Shown piece after piece: positions 32,488-42,980 of a DNA stretch of 64,000 nucleotides. The notes under the pieces are model-generated. The model was not told where the DNA came from and made no database searches. It saw only the letters and a list, made by a program, of their open reading frames with translations. Both the position numbers and the translations under genes were made by a program. Source of the stretch: Klebsiella sp. RIT-PI-d (GTDB lineage: Bacteria > Pseudomonadota > Gammaproteobacteria > Enterobacterales > Enterobacteriaceae); contig NZ_LGIT01000004.1 of the NCBI RefSeq assembly GCF_001187865.1, forward strand, positions 1-64,000. Direction: 5' to 3'. Position 1 is the stretch's first letter; every line of letters starts with the position of its first letter.

Positions 32488-32557
32488 ACTGACCTCCCTG
32501 AAGTGTGCCCTTATGTGCTTCAAGTATAAGCATCATTTTCGGGTTACGCAGGGACGC

Positions 32558-32581
32558 GACGCGGATCGGGCGATCCGCGTC
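32558..32581 (-). terminator. Hairpin after ppiA (minus strand)
   Basis: A 10-bp perfect stem GACGCGGATC/GATCCGCGTC with loop GGGC lies 9 bp after the ppiA stop. It lacks a T-run, so it is a weak or stabilising terminator hairpin that also separates ppiA from yhfG-fic. Confidence 0.6.
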
Positions 32582-32589
32582 AGAGACGA

Positions 32590-33171
<582 letters not shown>

Positions 33172-33305
33172 TTAACGGGGAGCAGCAACGAAAGCAAGTG
33201 GCTTGATTCTAAAGAGGCTTTCCCCCCCAGGCCAGCCTTTTACTTAATTTTACGCTGCTGAAACAGTTGTAACGGCCGCTCTTCTATCGATAAGCGCCGA
33301 TATAG

Positions 33306-33321
33306 TGTGAGTAACATCACG
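33306..33321. promoter_or_regulatory. CRP-like site in the ppiA-tsgA region
   Basis: TGTGA-GTAACA-TCACG matches the CRP consensus TGTGA-N6-TCACA with one mismatch. It lies 144 bp upstream of the ppiA start. In E. coli ppiA is controlled by cAMP-CRP, so this is the likely site. Confidence 0.7.
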
Positions 33322-33442
33322 ATAACGAATGTATCCATGCAAACTTTTTGTAATAAACATTTAAATGCATCACTCAATTGCATAAAATCTACTCGCCCGG
33401 CGCAAAGTCAATGCGCTTTACATATTTATTCACAGGCCAGTC

Positions 33443-34624
33443 ATGACTAACAGCAATCGAATTAAGCTCACATGGATAAGCTTCTTCTCTTACGCCCTTA
33501 CAGGTGCGTTAGTGATCGTCACCGGGGTGGTGATGGGCGATATCGCCAGCTATTTTAACCTGCCCGTTTCCAGCATGAGTAACACCTTCACCTTTCTTAA
33601 CGCGGGAATATTGATTTCAATTTTCCTGAACGCCTGGCTGATGGAAATCGTGCCGCTGAAAACGCAGCTGCGTTTCGGCTTTTTACTCATGGTCGTCGCC
33701 GTGGCCGGACTGATGCTCAGTCACAGCCTTGCGTTGTTCTCGGCCGCCATGTTTGTCCTTGGACTGGTAAGCGGGATCACCATGTCTATCGGGACATTCC
33801 TCGTTACACAGATGTACGAAGGCCGCCAGCGCGGTTCACGTCTGCTGTTTACTGACTCTTTCTTCAGTATGGCAGGTATGATATTCCCGATGGTTGCAGC
33901 TTATTTGCTGGCGCGGAGCATTGAATGGTACTGGGTCTATGCCTGTATCGGCCTGGTCTACGTCGCTATTTTTATCCTGACTTTTGGCTGCGAATTTCCG
34001 GCACTGGGTAAACATGCACCGAAAGAGAGCCAGCCGGTAACCCGTGAAAAATGGGGTATTGGTGTGCTGTTCCTTTCTATTGCCGCCCTGTGCTACATCC
34101 TCGGCCAACTTGGTTTCATCTCCTGGGTGCCCGAATATGCGAAAGCCCTGGGAATGAACCTCAATGACGGCAGCAAGCTGGTAAGCGATTTCTGGATGTC
34201 CTACATGGTGGGTATGTGGGTATTCAGCTTTGTTCTGCGCTTCTTCGATCTGCAGCGTATCCTGGTGGTTCTTGCAGCTCTGGCGACGCTCCTGATGTAT
34301 TTCTTCATCAAAGCCCAGCCCGAACATATGGCATGGTTTATTCTGTCGCTCGGTTTCTTCTCCAGCGCCATCTACACCACCATCATTACCCTTGGCTCGC
34401 AGCAAACTAAACTGCCTTCGCCAAAACTGGTTAACTTCATTCTGACCTGCGGCACCATCGGTACCATGCTGACATTTATCGTCACTGGCCCTATCGTTGC
34501 GCGCAGCGGTCCTCAGGCGGCGCTACTGACCGCTAACGGCCTTTATGCGGTAGTATTCGTCATGTGCGTGGCGCTGGGTTTTGTTTCCCGTCATCGCCAG
34601 CATTCTGTTGCTCCCAAAGCGTAA
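33443..34624 (+). CDS. tsgA: MFS transporter TsgA
   Basis: A 393-residue major facilitator with about 12 hydrophobic segments, starting [20 protein letters not shown]. The Salmonella homologue was found as a tellurite- and selenite-responsive gene; its substrate is not established. It is divergent from ppiA and ends at a clear terminator before nirB. Confidence 0.94.
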   Translation: MTNSNRIKLTWISFFSYALTGALVIVTGVVMGDIASYFNLPVSSMSNTFTFLNAGILISIFLNAWLMEIVPLKTQLRFGFLLMVVAVAGLMLSHSLALFSAAMFVLGLVSGITMSIGTFLVTQMYEGRQRGSRLLFTDSFFSMAGMIFPMVAAYLLARSIEWYWVYACIGLVYVAIFILTFGCEFPALGKHAPKESQPVTREKWGIGVLFLSIAALCYILGQLGFISWVPEYAKALGMNLNDGSKLVSDFWMSYMVGMWVFSFVLRFFDLQRILVVLAALATLLMYFFIKAQPEHMAWFILSLGFFSSAIYTTIITLGSQQTKLPSPKLVNFILTCGTIGTMLTFIVTGPIVARSGPQAALLTANGLYAVVFVMCVALGFVSRHRQHSVAPKA

Positions 34625-34633
34625 TCTCGCTCA

Positions 34634-34660
34634 CCCCTTTTCACACTGAAAAGGGGTTTT
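34634..34660 (+). terminator. tsgA rho-independent terminator
   Basis: A 9-bp stem CCCCTTTTC/GAAAAGGGG with loop ACACT is followed by TTTTATTT, 9 bp after the tsgA stop. Confidence 0.92.
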
Positions 34661-34754
34661 ATTTCTCCCCCTCCAAATGTGTACTTCCTGTTAGCCAGGG
34701 GAGTAGCCGCCATTGTCTAAAAACCCTACACTTTGCCTGTAAATTAATCAAAAT

Positions 34755-34773
34755 GGAAAAGCCAGGCTTTTCC
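34755..34773. other. 19-bp palindrome upstream of nirB
   Basis: GGAAAAGCC and GGCTTTTCC flank one central A. It lies about 120 bp before the inferred nirB start site and upstream of the NarL box. It could be an operator or a second hairpin after tsgA; no T-run follows. Confidence 0.45.
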
Positions 34774-34806
34774 GTAACTTATAAAAATACTGTCAAATCA
34801 ATCATC

Positions 34807-34822
34807 TACTCATTAAGGGGTA
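34807..34822. promoter_or_regulatory. NarL/NarP 7-2-7 site of the nirB promoter
   Basis: TACTCAT-TA-AGGGGTA fits the 7-2-7 heptamer arrangement for NarL and NarP. Its centre is 28 bp upstream of the FNR box centre, matching the -69.5 position of E. coli nirB. Confidence 0.85.
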
Positions 34823-34835
34823 GTGATGAGCGAAT

Positions 34836-34849
34836 TTGATTTATATCAA
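34836..34849. promoter_or_regulatory. FNR box of the nirB promoter
   Basis: TTGAT-TTAT-ATCAA is a perfect FNR consensus. By E. coli spacing it centres at -41.5, placing the transcription start near 34884, 23 bp before the nirB ATG. This predicts anaerobic, nitrite-induced expression. Confidence 0.92.
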
Positions 34850-34906
34850 TAAGTGCAGTTGCTGAATCGTTAAGGTAGACGTATTAGAATAGAAATCGAG
34901 GCAAAA

Positions 34907-37450
34907 ATGAGCAAAGTCAGACTCGCAATTATTGGTAATGGCATGGTCGGCCATCGCTTTATTGAAGATCTTCTTGATAAAGCCCCGGCGGAGCAGTTCG
35001 ACATTACCGTTTTCTGTGAAGAACCCCGCATCGCCTACGACCGCGTCCACCTGTCATCTTATTTTTCACATCATACCGCTGAAGAACTTTCGCTGGTTCG
35101 CGAAGGCTTTTATGAAAAACATGGCATTAACGTGCTGATTGGCGAACGAGCCATCACCATTAACCGCCAGGAAAAAGTGATCCATTCGAGCGCCGGGCGT
35201 AGCGTATTTTACGACAAGCTGATCATGGCTACCGGCTCTTATCCGTGGATCCCCCCCATTAAAGGCTCGGAAACGCAGGACTGCTTTGTTTACCGGACCA
35301 TTGAAGATCTGAATGCTATCGAATCCTGCGCCCGCCGCAGTAAACGCGGCGCCGTTGTCGGCGGTGGTTTACTGGGTCTGGAAGCGGCTGGCGCGCTAAA
35401 AAACCTTGGCGTCGAAACACACGTTATCGAGTTTGCGCCAATGCTGATGGCAGAACAGCTCGATCAGATGGGCGGCGAACAGCTTCGCCGGAAGATCGAA
35501 AGCATGGGTGTACGGGTTCATACCAGTAAAAACACTCAGGAGATCGTGCAGGAAGGCGTTGAAGCACGTAAAACCATGCGCTTTACCGACGGCAGCGCTC
35601 TGGAAGTCGATTTTATTGTTTTTTCAACCGGTATTCGTCCGCGTGACAAACTGGCGACCCAGTGCGGACTGGCAACAGGTCAGCGCGGCGGCATCATTAT
35701 CAACGATACCTGCCAGACTTCCGATCCGGATATTTATGCTATCGGTGAATGTGCCAGCTGGACTAACCGCGTATATGGTCTGGTTGCGCCGGGCTACAAA
35801 ATGGCCCAGGTGGCCGTGGATCATATCCTCGGTAAAGCGAATCAGTTTGAAGGCGCTGACCTTAGCGCCAAACTGAAATTACTGGGCGTGGACGTGGGGG
35901 GTATTGGTGACGCCCATGGCCGCACGCCGGGTGCACGTAGCTACGTCTATCTTGATGAGAATAAAGAAGTTTACAAACGGCTTATTGTCAGCCCGGATAA
36001 CAAAACGCTGCTTGGTGCAGTACTGGTTGGCGATACCAGCGATTTCGGCAACCTGCTTCAGCTGGTACTCAACGCCATCGAATTGCCGGAAAATCCGGAT
36101 GCGCTAATTCTTCCGGCGCACGCGTCAGGCGGTAAACCGTCAATCGGCGTCGATAAACTGCCGGACAGCGCGCAAATTTGCTCCTGTTTTGACGTGACCA
36201 AAGGCATGCTAATTTCCGCGATCAATAAGGGCTGCCACACCGTTGCGGCGCTGAAAGCAGAAACCAAAGCCGGTACCGGCTGCGGGGGATGTATTCCACT
36301 GGTGACTCAGGTTCTGAATGCAGAGCTGGCGAAACAGGGTATCGAAGTAAACCATAATCTGTGCGAACACTTTGCGTTTTCCCGTCAGGAGCTATACCAC
36401 CTGATCCGCGTTGAAGGGATCACGTCGTTTGATGAACTGCTGAAGAAGTACGGTAAAGGCTACGGCTGTGAAGTATGTAAACCGACGGTCGGATCGCTTC
36501 TGGCCTCGTGCTGGAATGACTATATTCTGCAACCGGAGCATACCTCTTTGCAGGATACGAACGACAACTTCCTCGCCAACATCCAGAAAGACGGCACTTA
36601 TTCGGTGATCCCACGCTCCGCCGGCGGCGAAATTACCCCGGAAGGCCTGATGGAAGTGGGGCGGATCGCGCGCGAATATAACCTGTATACCAAAATTACC
36701 GGTTCACAGCGTATTGGCCTGTTCGGCGCGCAGAAAGACGATCTGCCGGAAATCTGGCGTCAGCTAATCGAGGCGGGCTTTGAAACGGGTCATGCATACG
36801 CGAAAGCGCTGCGCATGGCTAAAACCTGCGTCGGCAGCACCTGGTGCCGTTACGGCGTTGGCGACAGCGTGGGTTTCGGCGTTGAGCTGGAAAATCGTTA
36901 TAAAGGTATTCGCACCCCGCACAAAATGAAATTTGGCGTTTCCGGCTGTACCCGCGAATGCGCAGAAGCGCAGGGTAAAGACGTAGGCATTATCGCTACT
37001 GAAAAAGGCTGGAACCTGTATGTCTGCGGCAACGGCGGGATGAAACCACGTCATGCGGATCTGCTGGCGGCCGATCTTGATCGCGAAACGCTGCTGAACT
37101 ATCTCGACCGTTTCATGATGTTCTACATCCGCACTGCCGATAAGCTGACCCGTACTGCCTCCTGGCTGGAAAGCCTTGAAGGTGGCATCGACTATTTACG
37201 CAGTGTGATTATTGACGACAAGCTCAACATTAATCAGCAGCTTGAGGCGGAAATGGCCCGCCTGCGTGAGGCGGTGATCTGCGAATGGACGCAGACGGTA
37301 AACACCCCGGCAGCGCAGGTTCGTTTTAAACACTTTATCAATAGCGACCAGCGCGACCCGAACGTCCAGGTGGTACCAGAACGCGAACAGCATCGCCCGG
37401 CCACCCCATATGAGCGTATTCCGGTAACCCTGGTGGAGGAGACCGCATGA
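34907..37450 (+). CDS. nirB: NADH-dependent nitrite reductase large subunit NirB
   Basis: NirB reduces nitrite to ammonium in the cytoplasm with NADH. The 847 residues equal the E. coli length. Domain order: FAD/NAD-binding reductase (about 1-400), BFD-like [2Fe-2S] domain (Cys in ICSCFDV and GTGCGGCIPL), then the sulfite/nitrite reductase domain with siroheme-[4Fe-4S] cysteines in CVGSTWC and SGCTRECAEAQG. It leads nirBDC-cysG; cysG makes the siroheme. Confidence 0.98.
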   Translation: MSKVRLAIIGNGMVGHRFIEDLLDKAPAEQFDITVFCEEPRIAYDRVHLSSYFSHHTAEELSLVREGFYEKHGINVLIGERAITINRQEKVIHSSAGRSVFYDKLIMATGSYPWIPPIKGSETQDCFVYRTIEDLNAIESCARRSKRGAVVGGGLLGLEAAGALKNLGVETHVIEFAPMLMAEQLDQMGGEQLRRKIESMGVRVHTSKNTQEIVQEGVEARKTMRFTDGSALEVDFIVFSTGIRPRDKLATQCGLATGQRGGIIINDTCQTSDPDIYAIGECASWTNRVYGLVAPGYKMAQVAVDHILGKANQFEGADLSAKLKLLGVDVGGIGDAHGRTPGARSYVYLDENKEVYKRLIVSPDNKTLLGAVLVGDTSDFGNLLQLVLNAIELPENPDALILPAHASGGKPSIGVDKLPDSAQICSCFDVTKGMLISAINKGCHTVAALKAETKAGTGCGGCIPLVTQVLNAELAKQGIEVNHNLCEHFAFSRQELYHLIRVEGITSFDELLKKYGKGYGCEVCKPTVGSLLASCWNDYILQPEHTSLQDTNDNFLANIQKDGTYSVIPRSAGGEITPEGLMEVGRIAREYNLYTKITGSQRIGLFGAQKDDLPEIWRQLIEAGFETGHAYAKALRMAKTCVGSTWCRYGVGDSVGFGVELENRYKGIRTPHKMKFGVSGCTRECAEAQGKDVGIIATEKGWNLYVCGNGGMKPRHADLLAADLDRETLLNYLDRFMMFYIRTADKLTRTASWLESLEGGIDYLRSVIIDDKLNINQQLEAEMARLREAVICEWTQTVNTPAAQVRFKHFINSDQRDPNVQVVPEREQHRPATPYERIPVTLVEETA

Positions 37451-37773
37451 GCCAGTGGCATACAATCTGCAAACTTGATGACATCATTCCCGCAACCGGC
37501 GTCTGCGCACTAGCGGGATCGGAACAGGTTGCTATTTTCCGTCCACGCGCGGATGACCAGGTGTTTGCTATCAGCAATATTGACCCTTTTTTTAACGCCA
37601 GCGTACTGTCACGCGGCCTGATTGCGGAACATCAACAGGACTTGTGGGTGGCAAGCCCGCTGAAGAAACAACGCTTCCGTCTGCGTGACGGGCTGTGTAT
37701 GGAAGATGAAAGCCAGTCGGTCAAACATTATGATACGCGCGTTAAAGAGGGCGAGATTCAAATCAGGCTGTAA
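37447..37773 (+). CDS. nirD: Nitrite reductase small subunit NirD
   Basis: NirD is the 108-residue small subunit of cytosolic nitrite reductase, with a Rieske-like fold but without the Cys and His ligands of true Rieske proteins, as usual for the family. Its ATG overlaps the nirB stop (ATGA), implying coupled translation. Confidence 0.97.
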   Translation: MSQWHTICKLDDIIPATGVCALAGSEQVAIFRPRADDQVFAISNIDPFFNASVLSRGLIAEHQQDLWVASPLKKQRFRLRDGLCMEDESQSVKHYDTRVKEGEIQIRL

Positions 37774-37792
37774 GACGTCCCTCCTCACCGCT

Positions 37793-37815
37793 GCCCTCTC
37801 CCTCAGAGAGAGGGC
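37793..37815 (+). other. Hairpin in the nirD-nirC spacer
   Basis: An 8-bp stem GCCCTCTC/GAGAGGGC with a 7-nt loop lies between nirD and nirC. Only TGTTT follows, so it is probably an RNA stability or partial attenuation element. Confidence 0.5.
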
Positions 37816-37857
37816 TGTTTCACACTTATTATTTTTAACTATTTCAGGATAATCAAT

Positions 37858-38664
37858 ATGTTTACCGACACCATTAGTAAGTGTGCGGCAAATGCTGCGC
37901 GCATCGCACGCCTGAACAGCCATAGTCCTTTAGGCTTCTGGATAAGCTCGGCCATGGCGGGTGCCTATGTGGGGCTGGGGATTATCCTCATATTTACCCT
38001 CGGTAATTTGCTGGATCCTGCCGTGCGCCCGCTGGTGATGGGGGCCACATTTGGCATCGCACTCACGCTGGTAATTATTGCTGGCTCTGAGCTCTTTACC
38101 GGCCATACGATGTTTTTGACGCTCGGCGTCAAAGCAGGCACCATCAGCCAGCGTCAGATGTGGACTATTCTGCCGCAAACCTGGCTTGGCAACTTAATCG
38201 GCTCTGTTTTAGTCGCGTTATTTTACCATTGGGGTGGCGGGAGCCTGCTGCCGGCCGATACCAGTCTGGTGCATACTGTTGCGCTGGCCAAAACCGCTGC
38301 CCCGGCATCGGTGCTATTTTTCAAAGGCGCATTGTGTAACTGGCTGGTATGCCTTGCTATCTGGATGGCAATCCGTACTGAAGGTGCAGCGAAATTTCTC
38401 GCTATCTGGTGGTGCCTGCTGGCATTTATCGCCTCCGGTTACGAACACTCGGTGGCTAATATGACCCTGTTTGCCCTCTCCTGGTTTGGTCATCATAGCG
38501 AGGCCTATACCCTCTCAGGTATCGGGCATAACCTGTTGTGGGTCACGCTCGGTAATACTTTCTCTGGCGCCGTATTTATGGGCCTGGGTTACTGGTATGC
38601 TACGCCGCGCGCTGAACGTCCCGCACCTGCCACAGCACACTCGCAAGTAACCGTCAGCCAGTAA
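37858..38664 (+). CDS. nirC: Nitrite channel NirC
   Basis: NirC is a formate/nitrite transporter family inner-membrane channel moving nitrite for NirBD. The 268 residues contain six hydrophobic segments and the FNT signature pieces GAYVGLG and FKGALCNWLVCLA. It lies 84 bp after nirD and 13 bp before cysG. Confidence 0.97.
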   Translation: MFTDTISKCAANAARIARLNSHSPLGFWISSAMAGAYVGLGIILIFTLGNLLDPAVRPLVMGATFGIALTLVIIAGSELFTGHTMFLTLGVKAGTISQRQMWTILPQTWLGNLIGSVLVALFYHWGGGSLLPADTSLVHTVALAKTAAPASVLFFKGALCNWLVCLAIWMAIRTEGAAKFLAIWWCLLAFIASGYEHSVANMTLFALSWFGHHSEAYTLSGIGHNLLWVTLGNTFSGAVFMGLGYWYATPRAERPAPATAHSQVTVSQ

Positions 38665-38677
38665 ATAAGGAAACGCC

Positions 38678-40051
38678 GTGGATCATTTGCCTATTTTCTG
38701 CCAATTACGCCATCGCGCCTGTCTGCTCGTCGGCGGTGGTGATGTCGCTGAACGCAAAGCCCGTCTGCTGCTGGAGGCAGGCGCAGAGCTTACCGTTAAT
38801 GCACTCAACTTTGTGCCGCAATTTATCATCTGGGAAAAGGCGGGAATGTTGACGCTGGCGGAGGGTGAGTTTACTGAGACGCTGCTGGATGAACGCTGGC
38901 TGGTGATTGCCGCAACGGATGATGCTGACGTTAATCAGCGCGTCAGCGATGCCGCTGAATCACGACGCATTTTCTGTAACGTCGTTGATGCACCAAAACA
39001 GGCCAGCTTTATTATGCCATCGATTATTGATCGTTCACCGCTGATGGTGGCCGTTTCCTCCGGTGGCACATCTCCCGTCCTGGCGCGCCTGCTGCGTGAA
39101 AAACTGGAATCGCTGTTACCGCAGCATCTGGGACAAGTGGCGAAATATGCCGGTCAGCTACGCTCGCGAGTGAAAAAACAGTTCGCGACCATGAGTGAAC
39201 GTCGTCGATTTTGGGAAAAATTCTTTGTAAACGACAGGCTGGCGCAATCGCTGGCAAACCAGGACAGTCAGGCAATAAATGCCACCACTGAACAGTTGCT
39301 GAATGAACCGCTGGATCATCGTGGCGAGGTGGTGCTGGTGGGTGCAGGCCCGGGCGATCCCGGTCTGCTGACGCTTAAGGGGTTACAACAGATCCAGAAG
39401 GCGGACATAGTGGTTTATGACCGCCTGGTTTCCGATGAGATTATGAATCTGGTACGTCGCGATGCAGATCGGGTCTTCGTGGGTAAACGTGCGGGCTACC
39501 ATTGTGTACCGCAAGAAGAGATTAACCAGATCCTCCTGCGCGAGGCGCAAAAAGGCAAACGCGTGGTGCGTCTTAAGGGTGGCGATCCGTTCATCTTCGG
39601 GCGCGGCGGTGAGGAGCTGGAAACTTTGTGTCAGGCGAATATTCCCTTCTCAGTTGTGCCGGGAATAACCGCTGCCTCCGGTTGCTCTGCGTATGCCGGT
39701 ATTCCTTTGACTCATCGCGATTATGCTCAAAGCGTACGGCTGGTCACCGGACACCTGAAAACAGACAGTGAACTGGACTGGCAAAATCTGGCCGCTGAAA
39801 AGCAAACGCTGGTATTTTACATGGGGCTGAGTCAGGCCCCGCATATTCAGCAAAACTTGCTTAAATTTGGTATGTCCGCCGCGATGCCGGTTGCGCTGGT
39901 CGAGAATGGGACCGCGCTAAAACAGCGCGTGGTTAGCGGTGTACTTTCCGATCTGAGCGAGCTGGCCGGGCAGGTTGCCAGCCCGTCGTTAATTATTATT
40001 GGCCATGTTGTTGCGCTGCGCGATAAGCTTAACTGGTTCTCACATCATTAA
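38678..40051 (+). CDS. cysG: Siroheme synthase CysG
   Basis: CysG makes siroheme from uroporphyrinogen III: two SAM-dependent methylations, NAD-dependent oxidation and ferrochelation. The N-terminal dehydrogenase/chelatase half (about 1-200) has the nucleotide-binding [13 protein letters not shown] and the [18 protein letters not shown] segment with the regulatory serine. The C-terminal methyltransferase (about 215-457) has [14 protein letters not shown]. Length 457 as in E. coli. Its product serves NirB and sulfite reductase. Confidence 0.98.
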   Translation: MDHLPIFCQLRHRACLLVGGGDVAERKARLLLEAGAELTVNALNFVPQFIIWEKAGMLTLAEGEFTETLLDERWLVIAATDDADVNQRVSDAAESRRIFCNVVDAPKQASFIMPSIIDRSPLMVAVSSGGTSPVLARLLREKLESLLPQHLGQVAKYAGQLRSRVKKQFATMSERRRFWEKFFVNDRLAQSLANQDSQAINATTEQLLNEPLDHRGEVVLVGAGPGDPGLLTLKGLQQIQKADIVVYDRLVSDEIMNLVRRDADRVFVGKRAGYHCVPQEEINQILLREAQKGKRVVRLKGGDPFIFGRGGEELETLCQANIPFSVVPGITAASGCSAYAGIPLTHRDYAQSVRLVTGHLKTDSELDWQNLAAEKQTLVFYMGLSQAPHIQQNLLKFGMSAAMPVALVENGTALKQRVVSGVLSDLSELAGQVASPSLIIIGHVVALRDKLNWFSHH

Positions 40052-40099
40052 GACGAGCCGTATCTGAAGTATATTCTTATATAAATAATGAGAGTGAAT

Positions 40100-40133
40100 A
40101 AAAGCCTGGCAATATATATGTCAGGCTTTTTAT
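40100..40133 (+). terminator. nirBDC-cysG rho-independent terminator
   Basis: A 9-bp stem AAAAGCCTG/CAGGCTTTT with a 13-nt AT-rich loop is followed by TATT, 48 bp after the cysG stop. Confidence 0.85.
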
Positions 40134-40281
40134 TGCCGAAAATATTCTCGCCTGAACGCATACCCTCAGAAAAAGTAAAGTCTTTATCAGGACTATTGTT
40201 AGCCTGCTTTAATTGATATCGTAACAATACGAAATGAAATTATTTCCTTCCTGTAGTTATATCATCAACAAGGACTTTGAT

Positions 40282-40452
40282 ATGTTTAAGTTTGCAAAAA
40301 TCGCCATTGTTGCAGGGATCCTGGCAACGCTGACCGCATGTACGGGTCACATCGAAAACAAAAAAAATAACTGTAGCTACGATTACCTGCTGCATCCGGC
40401 AATTTCTATCTCTAAAATTATTGGCGGCTGCGGCCCTGCGGCTAATCAGTAA
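40282..40452 (+). CDS. yhfL: Small lipoprotein YhfL
   Basis: A 56-residue predicted lipoprotein. The lipobox LTAC places the lipidated Cys at residue 20, after a short hydrophobic signal (IAIVAGILATLTA). The mature part CTGHIENKKNN...YDYLLHPAISIS is characteristic of YhfL. I start at 40282; the longer frame upstream lacks a signal peptide. Function is unknown. In E. coli K-12 the frl and yhf genes follow; here trpS does. Confidence 0.93.
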   Translation: MFKFAKIAIVAGILATLTACTGHIENKKNNCSYDYLLHPAISISKIIGGCGPAANQ

Positions 40453-40473
40453 CAGTCGTATTTACTCTCTAAT

Positions 40474-40503
40474 AAAAAACCGGGACATTCCCGGTTTTTT
40501 ATT
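40474..40503. terminator. Bidirectional terminator between yhfL and trpS
   Basis: An 11-bp stem AAAAAACCGGG/CCCGGTTTTTT with loop ACATT has a run of T on the plus strand and a run of A before it, which gives T on the minus strand. It can end both the convergent yhfL and the dam-trpS transcripts. Confidence 0.92.
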
Positions 40504-40531
40504 ACTGAAAAATACTTACGCTGTATTTATT

Positions 40532-41536
40532 TCACGGTCTGGCAACAAATCCGATAGCTTCATACACTTTTTTCAGCGTCTCAGATGCGCGTGCGCTGGC
40601 TTTCTCCGCACCCTCTTTCATCACTTTCTGCAGGAATGTTTCGTCATTGCGGAAACGATAATAACGCTCCTGCAACCCGATCAGCATACCTGAAACGGCT
40701 TCGGCCACTTCGCCCTTAAGATGGCCATACATCTTGCCTTCAAAATGCTGCTCAAGTTCAGCAATACTCTGACCCGTCACGCCAGCCAGAATATCCAGCA
40801 GGTTTGATACCCCCGCTTTATTCTGCACGTCATAGCGTACCACCGGCGGCTCTTCGGAATCCGTCACCGCGCGTTTGATTTTCTTCACCACGGATTTCGG
40901 ATCTTCCAGCAGACCGATAACGTTATTGCGGTTATCGTCCGACTTGGACATTTTCTTCGTCGGATCGAGCAGCGACATTACGCGTGCGCCTGATTTTGGA
41001 ATAAACGGTTCCGGCACTTTAAAGACATCGCCATATAGCGCGTTAAAACGGGAGGCGATATCACGACTCAGCTCAAGATGCTGCTTCTGATCTTCACCTA
41101 CCGGCACCTGATTGGTCTGATAAAGTAAAATATCAGCCGCCATCAGCACTGGATAATCAAACAGGCCGGCATTAATGTTTTCAGCATAGCGGGCAGACTT
41201 GTCTTTGAACTGCGTCATGCGGCTCAACTCACCAAAATAGGTATAGCAGTTCAGCGCCCAGCCAAGTTGCGCGTGTTCAGAAACATGAGACTGAACAAAA
41301 ATAGTGCTTTTTTCCGGATCGATACCGCATGCCAGATACAGCGCCAGCGTATCCAGCGTGGCTTTACGCAGCTTTTCAGCATCCTGTCGTGCGGTAATAG
41401 CATGGAGGTCAACGATGCAATAGATGCAGTGATAGTCATCCTGCATGTTCACCCATTGACGCAGCGCACCCATGTAATTACCAATAGTCAATTCACCTGA
41501 GGGCTGTGCGCCACTAAAGACGATGGGCTTAGTCAT
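40532..41536 (-). CDS. trpS: Tryptophanyl-tRNA synthetase
   Basis: TrpS charges tRNA-Trp. The 334 residues equal the E. coli length. The class I signature is [15 protein letters not shown] (HIGH equivalent TIGN), and the KMSKS loop appears as [10 protein letters not shown]. It is the last gene of the dam cluster and overlaps gph by 8 nt. Confidence 0.98.
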   Translation of the reverse strand: MTKPIVFSGAQPSGELTIGNYMGALRQWVNMQDDYHCIYCIVDLHAITARQDAEKLRKATLDTLALYLACGIDPEKSTIFVQSHVSEHAQLGWALNCYTYFGELSRMTQFKDKSARYAENINAGLFDYPVLMAADILLYQTNQVPVGEDQKQHLELSRDIASRFNALYGDVFKVPEPFIPKSGARVMSLLDPTKKMSKSDDNRNNVIGLLEDPKSVVKKIKRAVTDSEEPPVVRYDVQNKAGVSNLLDILAGVTGQSIAELEQHFEGKMYGHLKGEVAEAVSGMLIGLQERYYRFRNDETFLQKVMKEGAEKASARASETLKKVYEAIGFVARP

Positions 41537-42293
41537 GTGTTTTTAATTCCTGGTTTTCACTGTGCAAAAGCCCTAGAGCGGGCAGAAGTTCATTGAAGCG
41601 ATCAAAAATGACGTCTGGTGAGCTCGACGCAATCGCTTCGCCGTAGTTATAGCCGTAGGTCAGCCCGACAGAGGGACAACCTGCCGCGGCGGCAGCCTGA
41701 ATGTCATTGCGTGAATCCCCGACAAAAAGCAGAGACTGTGGCGTAATACCCAGTCGGCTGGCGACCAGCAGTAACGGCTCCGGATGCGGCTTTTTATTCT
41801 GTACATCGTCACCGCCGATGACGACGGTAAAATAGTGGGCAATCCCCAGCGCGTTCAGCAGCGGCGCAACAAACGGCGTCGGTTTATTAGTCACCAGTGC
41901 CAGCGGCAGGCCGTTGGTATGCAGAGCATTTAACGTATCGGCAACATCAGGGAACAGAAAGCTGCCCTCTTCGGCAAATTGCGCATAGTAACGATTAAAC
42001 AAAGCGCGCAGAACGCTGGCCTGTTCCTCTTGAGGAATGTCGTCATCCTCAACAGATGGTTTGCCCGAGGCGGCACGCTGCGCTGCGCGCTCCTGCCGTG
42101 CCCAGGTCAGTGCACGCTCCATCAGCTTGTCGGCGCCATTACCTATCCACGTAATAACCCGCGCTTCACCGGCCTGCGGTAATTCGAGCGCGTACAGGGC
42201 GCTGTCGACAGCAGACGTCAGGCCTGGTGCACTGTCTACCAGCGTGCCGTCAAGATCGAATGCTACGCCCTGAATCGCATTTAGCTTATCCAT
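41529..42293 (-). CDS. gph: Phosphoglycolate phosphatase Gph
   Basis: Gph removes phosphate from 2-phosphoglycolate, a product of DNA 3'-end repair. The 254 residues belong to the HAD family: nucleophile and acid D13/D15 in [12 protein letters not shown], and the motif IV acidic residues in [13 protein letters not shown]. It overlaps rpe by 8 nt upstream and trpS by 8 nt downstream. Confidence 0.96.
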   Translation of the reverse strand: MDKLNAIQGVAFDLDGTLVDSAPGLTSAVDSALYALELPQAGEARVITWIGNGADKLMERALTWARQERAAQRAASGKPSVEDDDIPQEEQASVLRALFNRYYAQFAEEGSFLFPDVADTLNALHTNGLPLALVTNKPTPFVAPLLNALGIAHYFTVVIGGDDVQNKKPHPEPLLLVASRLGITPQSLLFVGDSRNDIQAAAAAGCPSVGLTYGYNYGEAIASSSPDVIFDRFNELLPALGLLHSENQELKTHD

Positions 42294-42963
42294 GCTTCAC
42301 CTGCGCCAGTTCGCGACGCATCTCATCGATAACCTGTTTGTAATCGGGCTGGTTAAAAATCGCCGAGCCGGCAACGAACATGTCTGCGCCTGCCGCCGCA
42401 ATCTCTGCAATATTGTCGACCTTCACGCCGCCATCCACTTCAAGGCGGATATCCAGGCCTGAGGCATCGATACGGCGACGAACTTCGCGCAATTTGTCCA
42501 GCGTCTGAGGAATAAACGATTGACCACCAAAGCCGGGATTCACTGACATCAGCAGGATCACGTCCAGCTTGTCCATCACGTAATCAAGGTAGTTGAGCGA
42601 CGTCGCCGGATTAAACACCAGCCCTGCTTTACAGCCATGTTCTTTGATCAGTTGCAGAGTACGGTCAACGTGCTCAGACGCTTCTGGATGGAAAGTAATA
42701 ATGCTGGCACCTGCTGCCGCAAAATCCGGTATCAGACGATCGACTGGTTTTACCATCAGGTGAACGTCAATTGGGGCGCTAATGCCATAATCGCGTAAGG
42801 ATTTAAGTACCATTGGCCCGATAGTCAGGTTAGGTACATAGTGGTTGTCCATAACATCAAAATGAACAACGTCTGCGCCTGCCGCCAGCGCTTTTTCGGT
42901 ATCTTCGCCCAGGCGAGCAAAATCTGCTGACAAAATCGAAGGGGCAATTAAGTACTGGCTCAT
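42286..42963 (-). CDS. rpe: Ribulose-phosphate 3-epimerase Rpe
   Basis: Rpe interconverts ribulose 5-phosphate and xylulose 5-phosphate in the pentose phosphate pathway. Metal and catalytic residues are in [21 protein letters not shown] and LEVDGGVK. I start at 42963 (MSQYLIAPS, 225 aa) rather than the in-frame ATG at 42969, because AAGGAG directly abuts the latter and lies 6 nt from the former. Confidence 0.97.
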   Translation of the reverse strand: MSQYLIAPSILSADFARLGEDTEKALAAGADVVHFDVMDNHYVPNLTIGPMVLKSLRDYGISAPIDVHLMVKPVDRLIPDFAAAGASIITFHPEASEHVDRTLQLIKEHGCKAGLVFNPATSLNYLDYVMDKLDVILLMSVNPGFGGQSFIPQTLDKLREVRRRIDASGLDIRLEVDGGVKVDNIAEIAAAGADMFVAGSAIFNQPDYKQVIDEMRRELAQVKHG

Positions 42964-42980
42964 CCGCATCTCCTTGAAGT

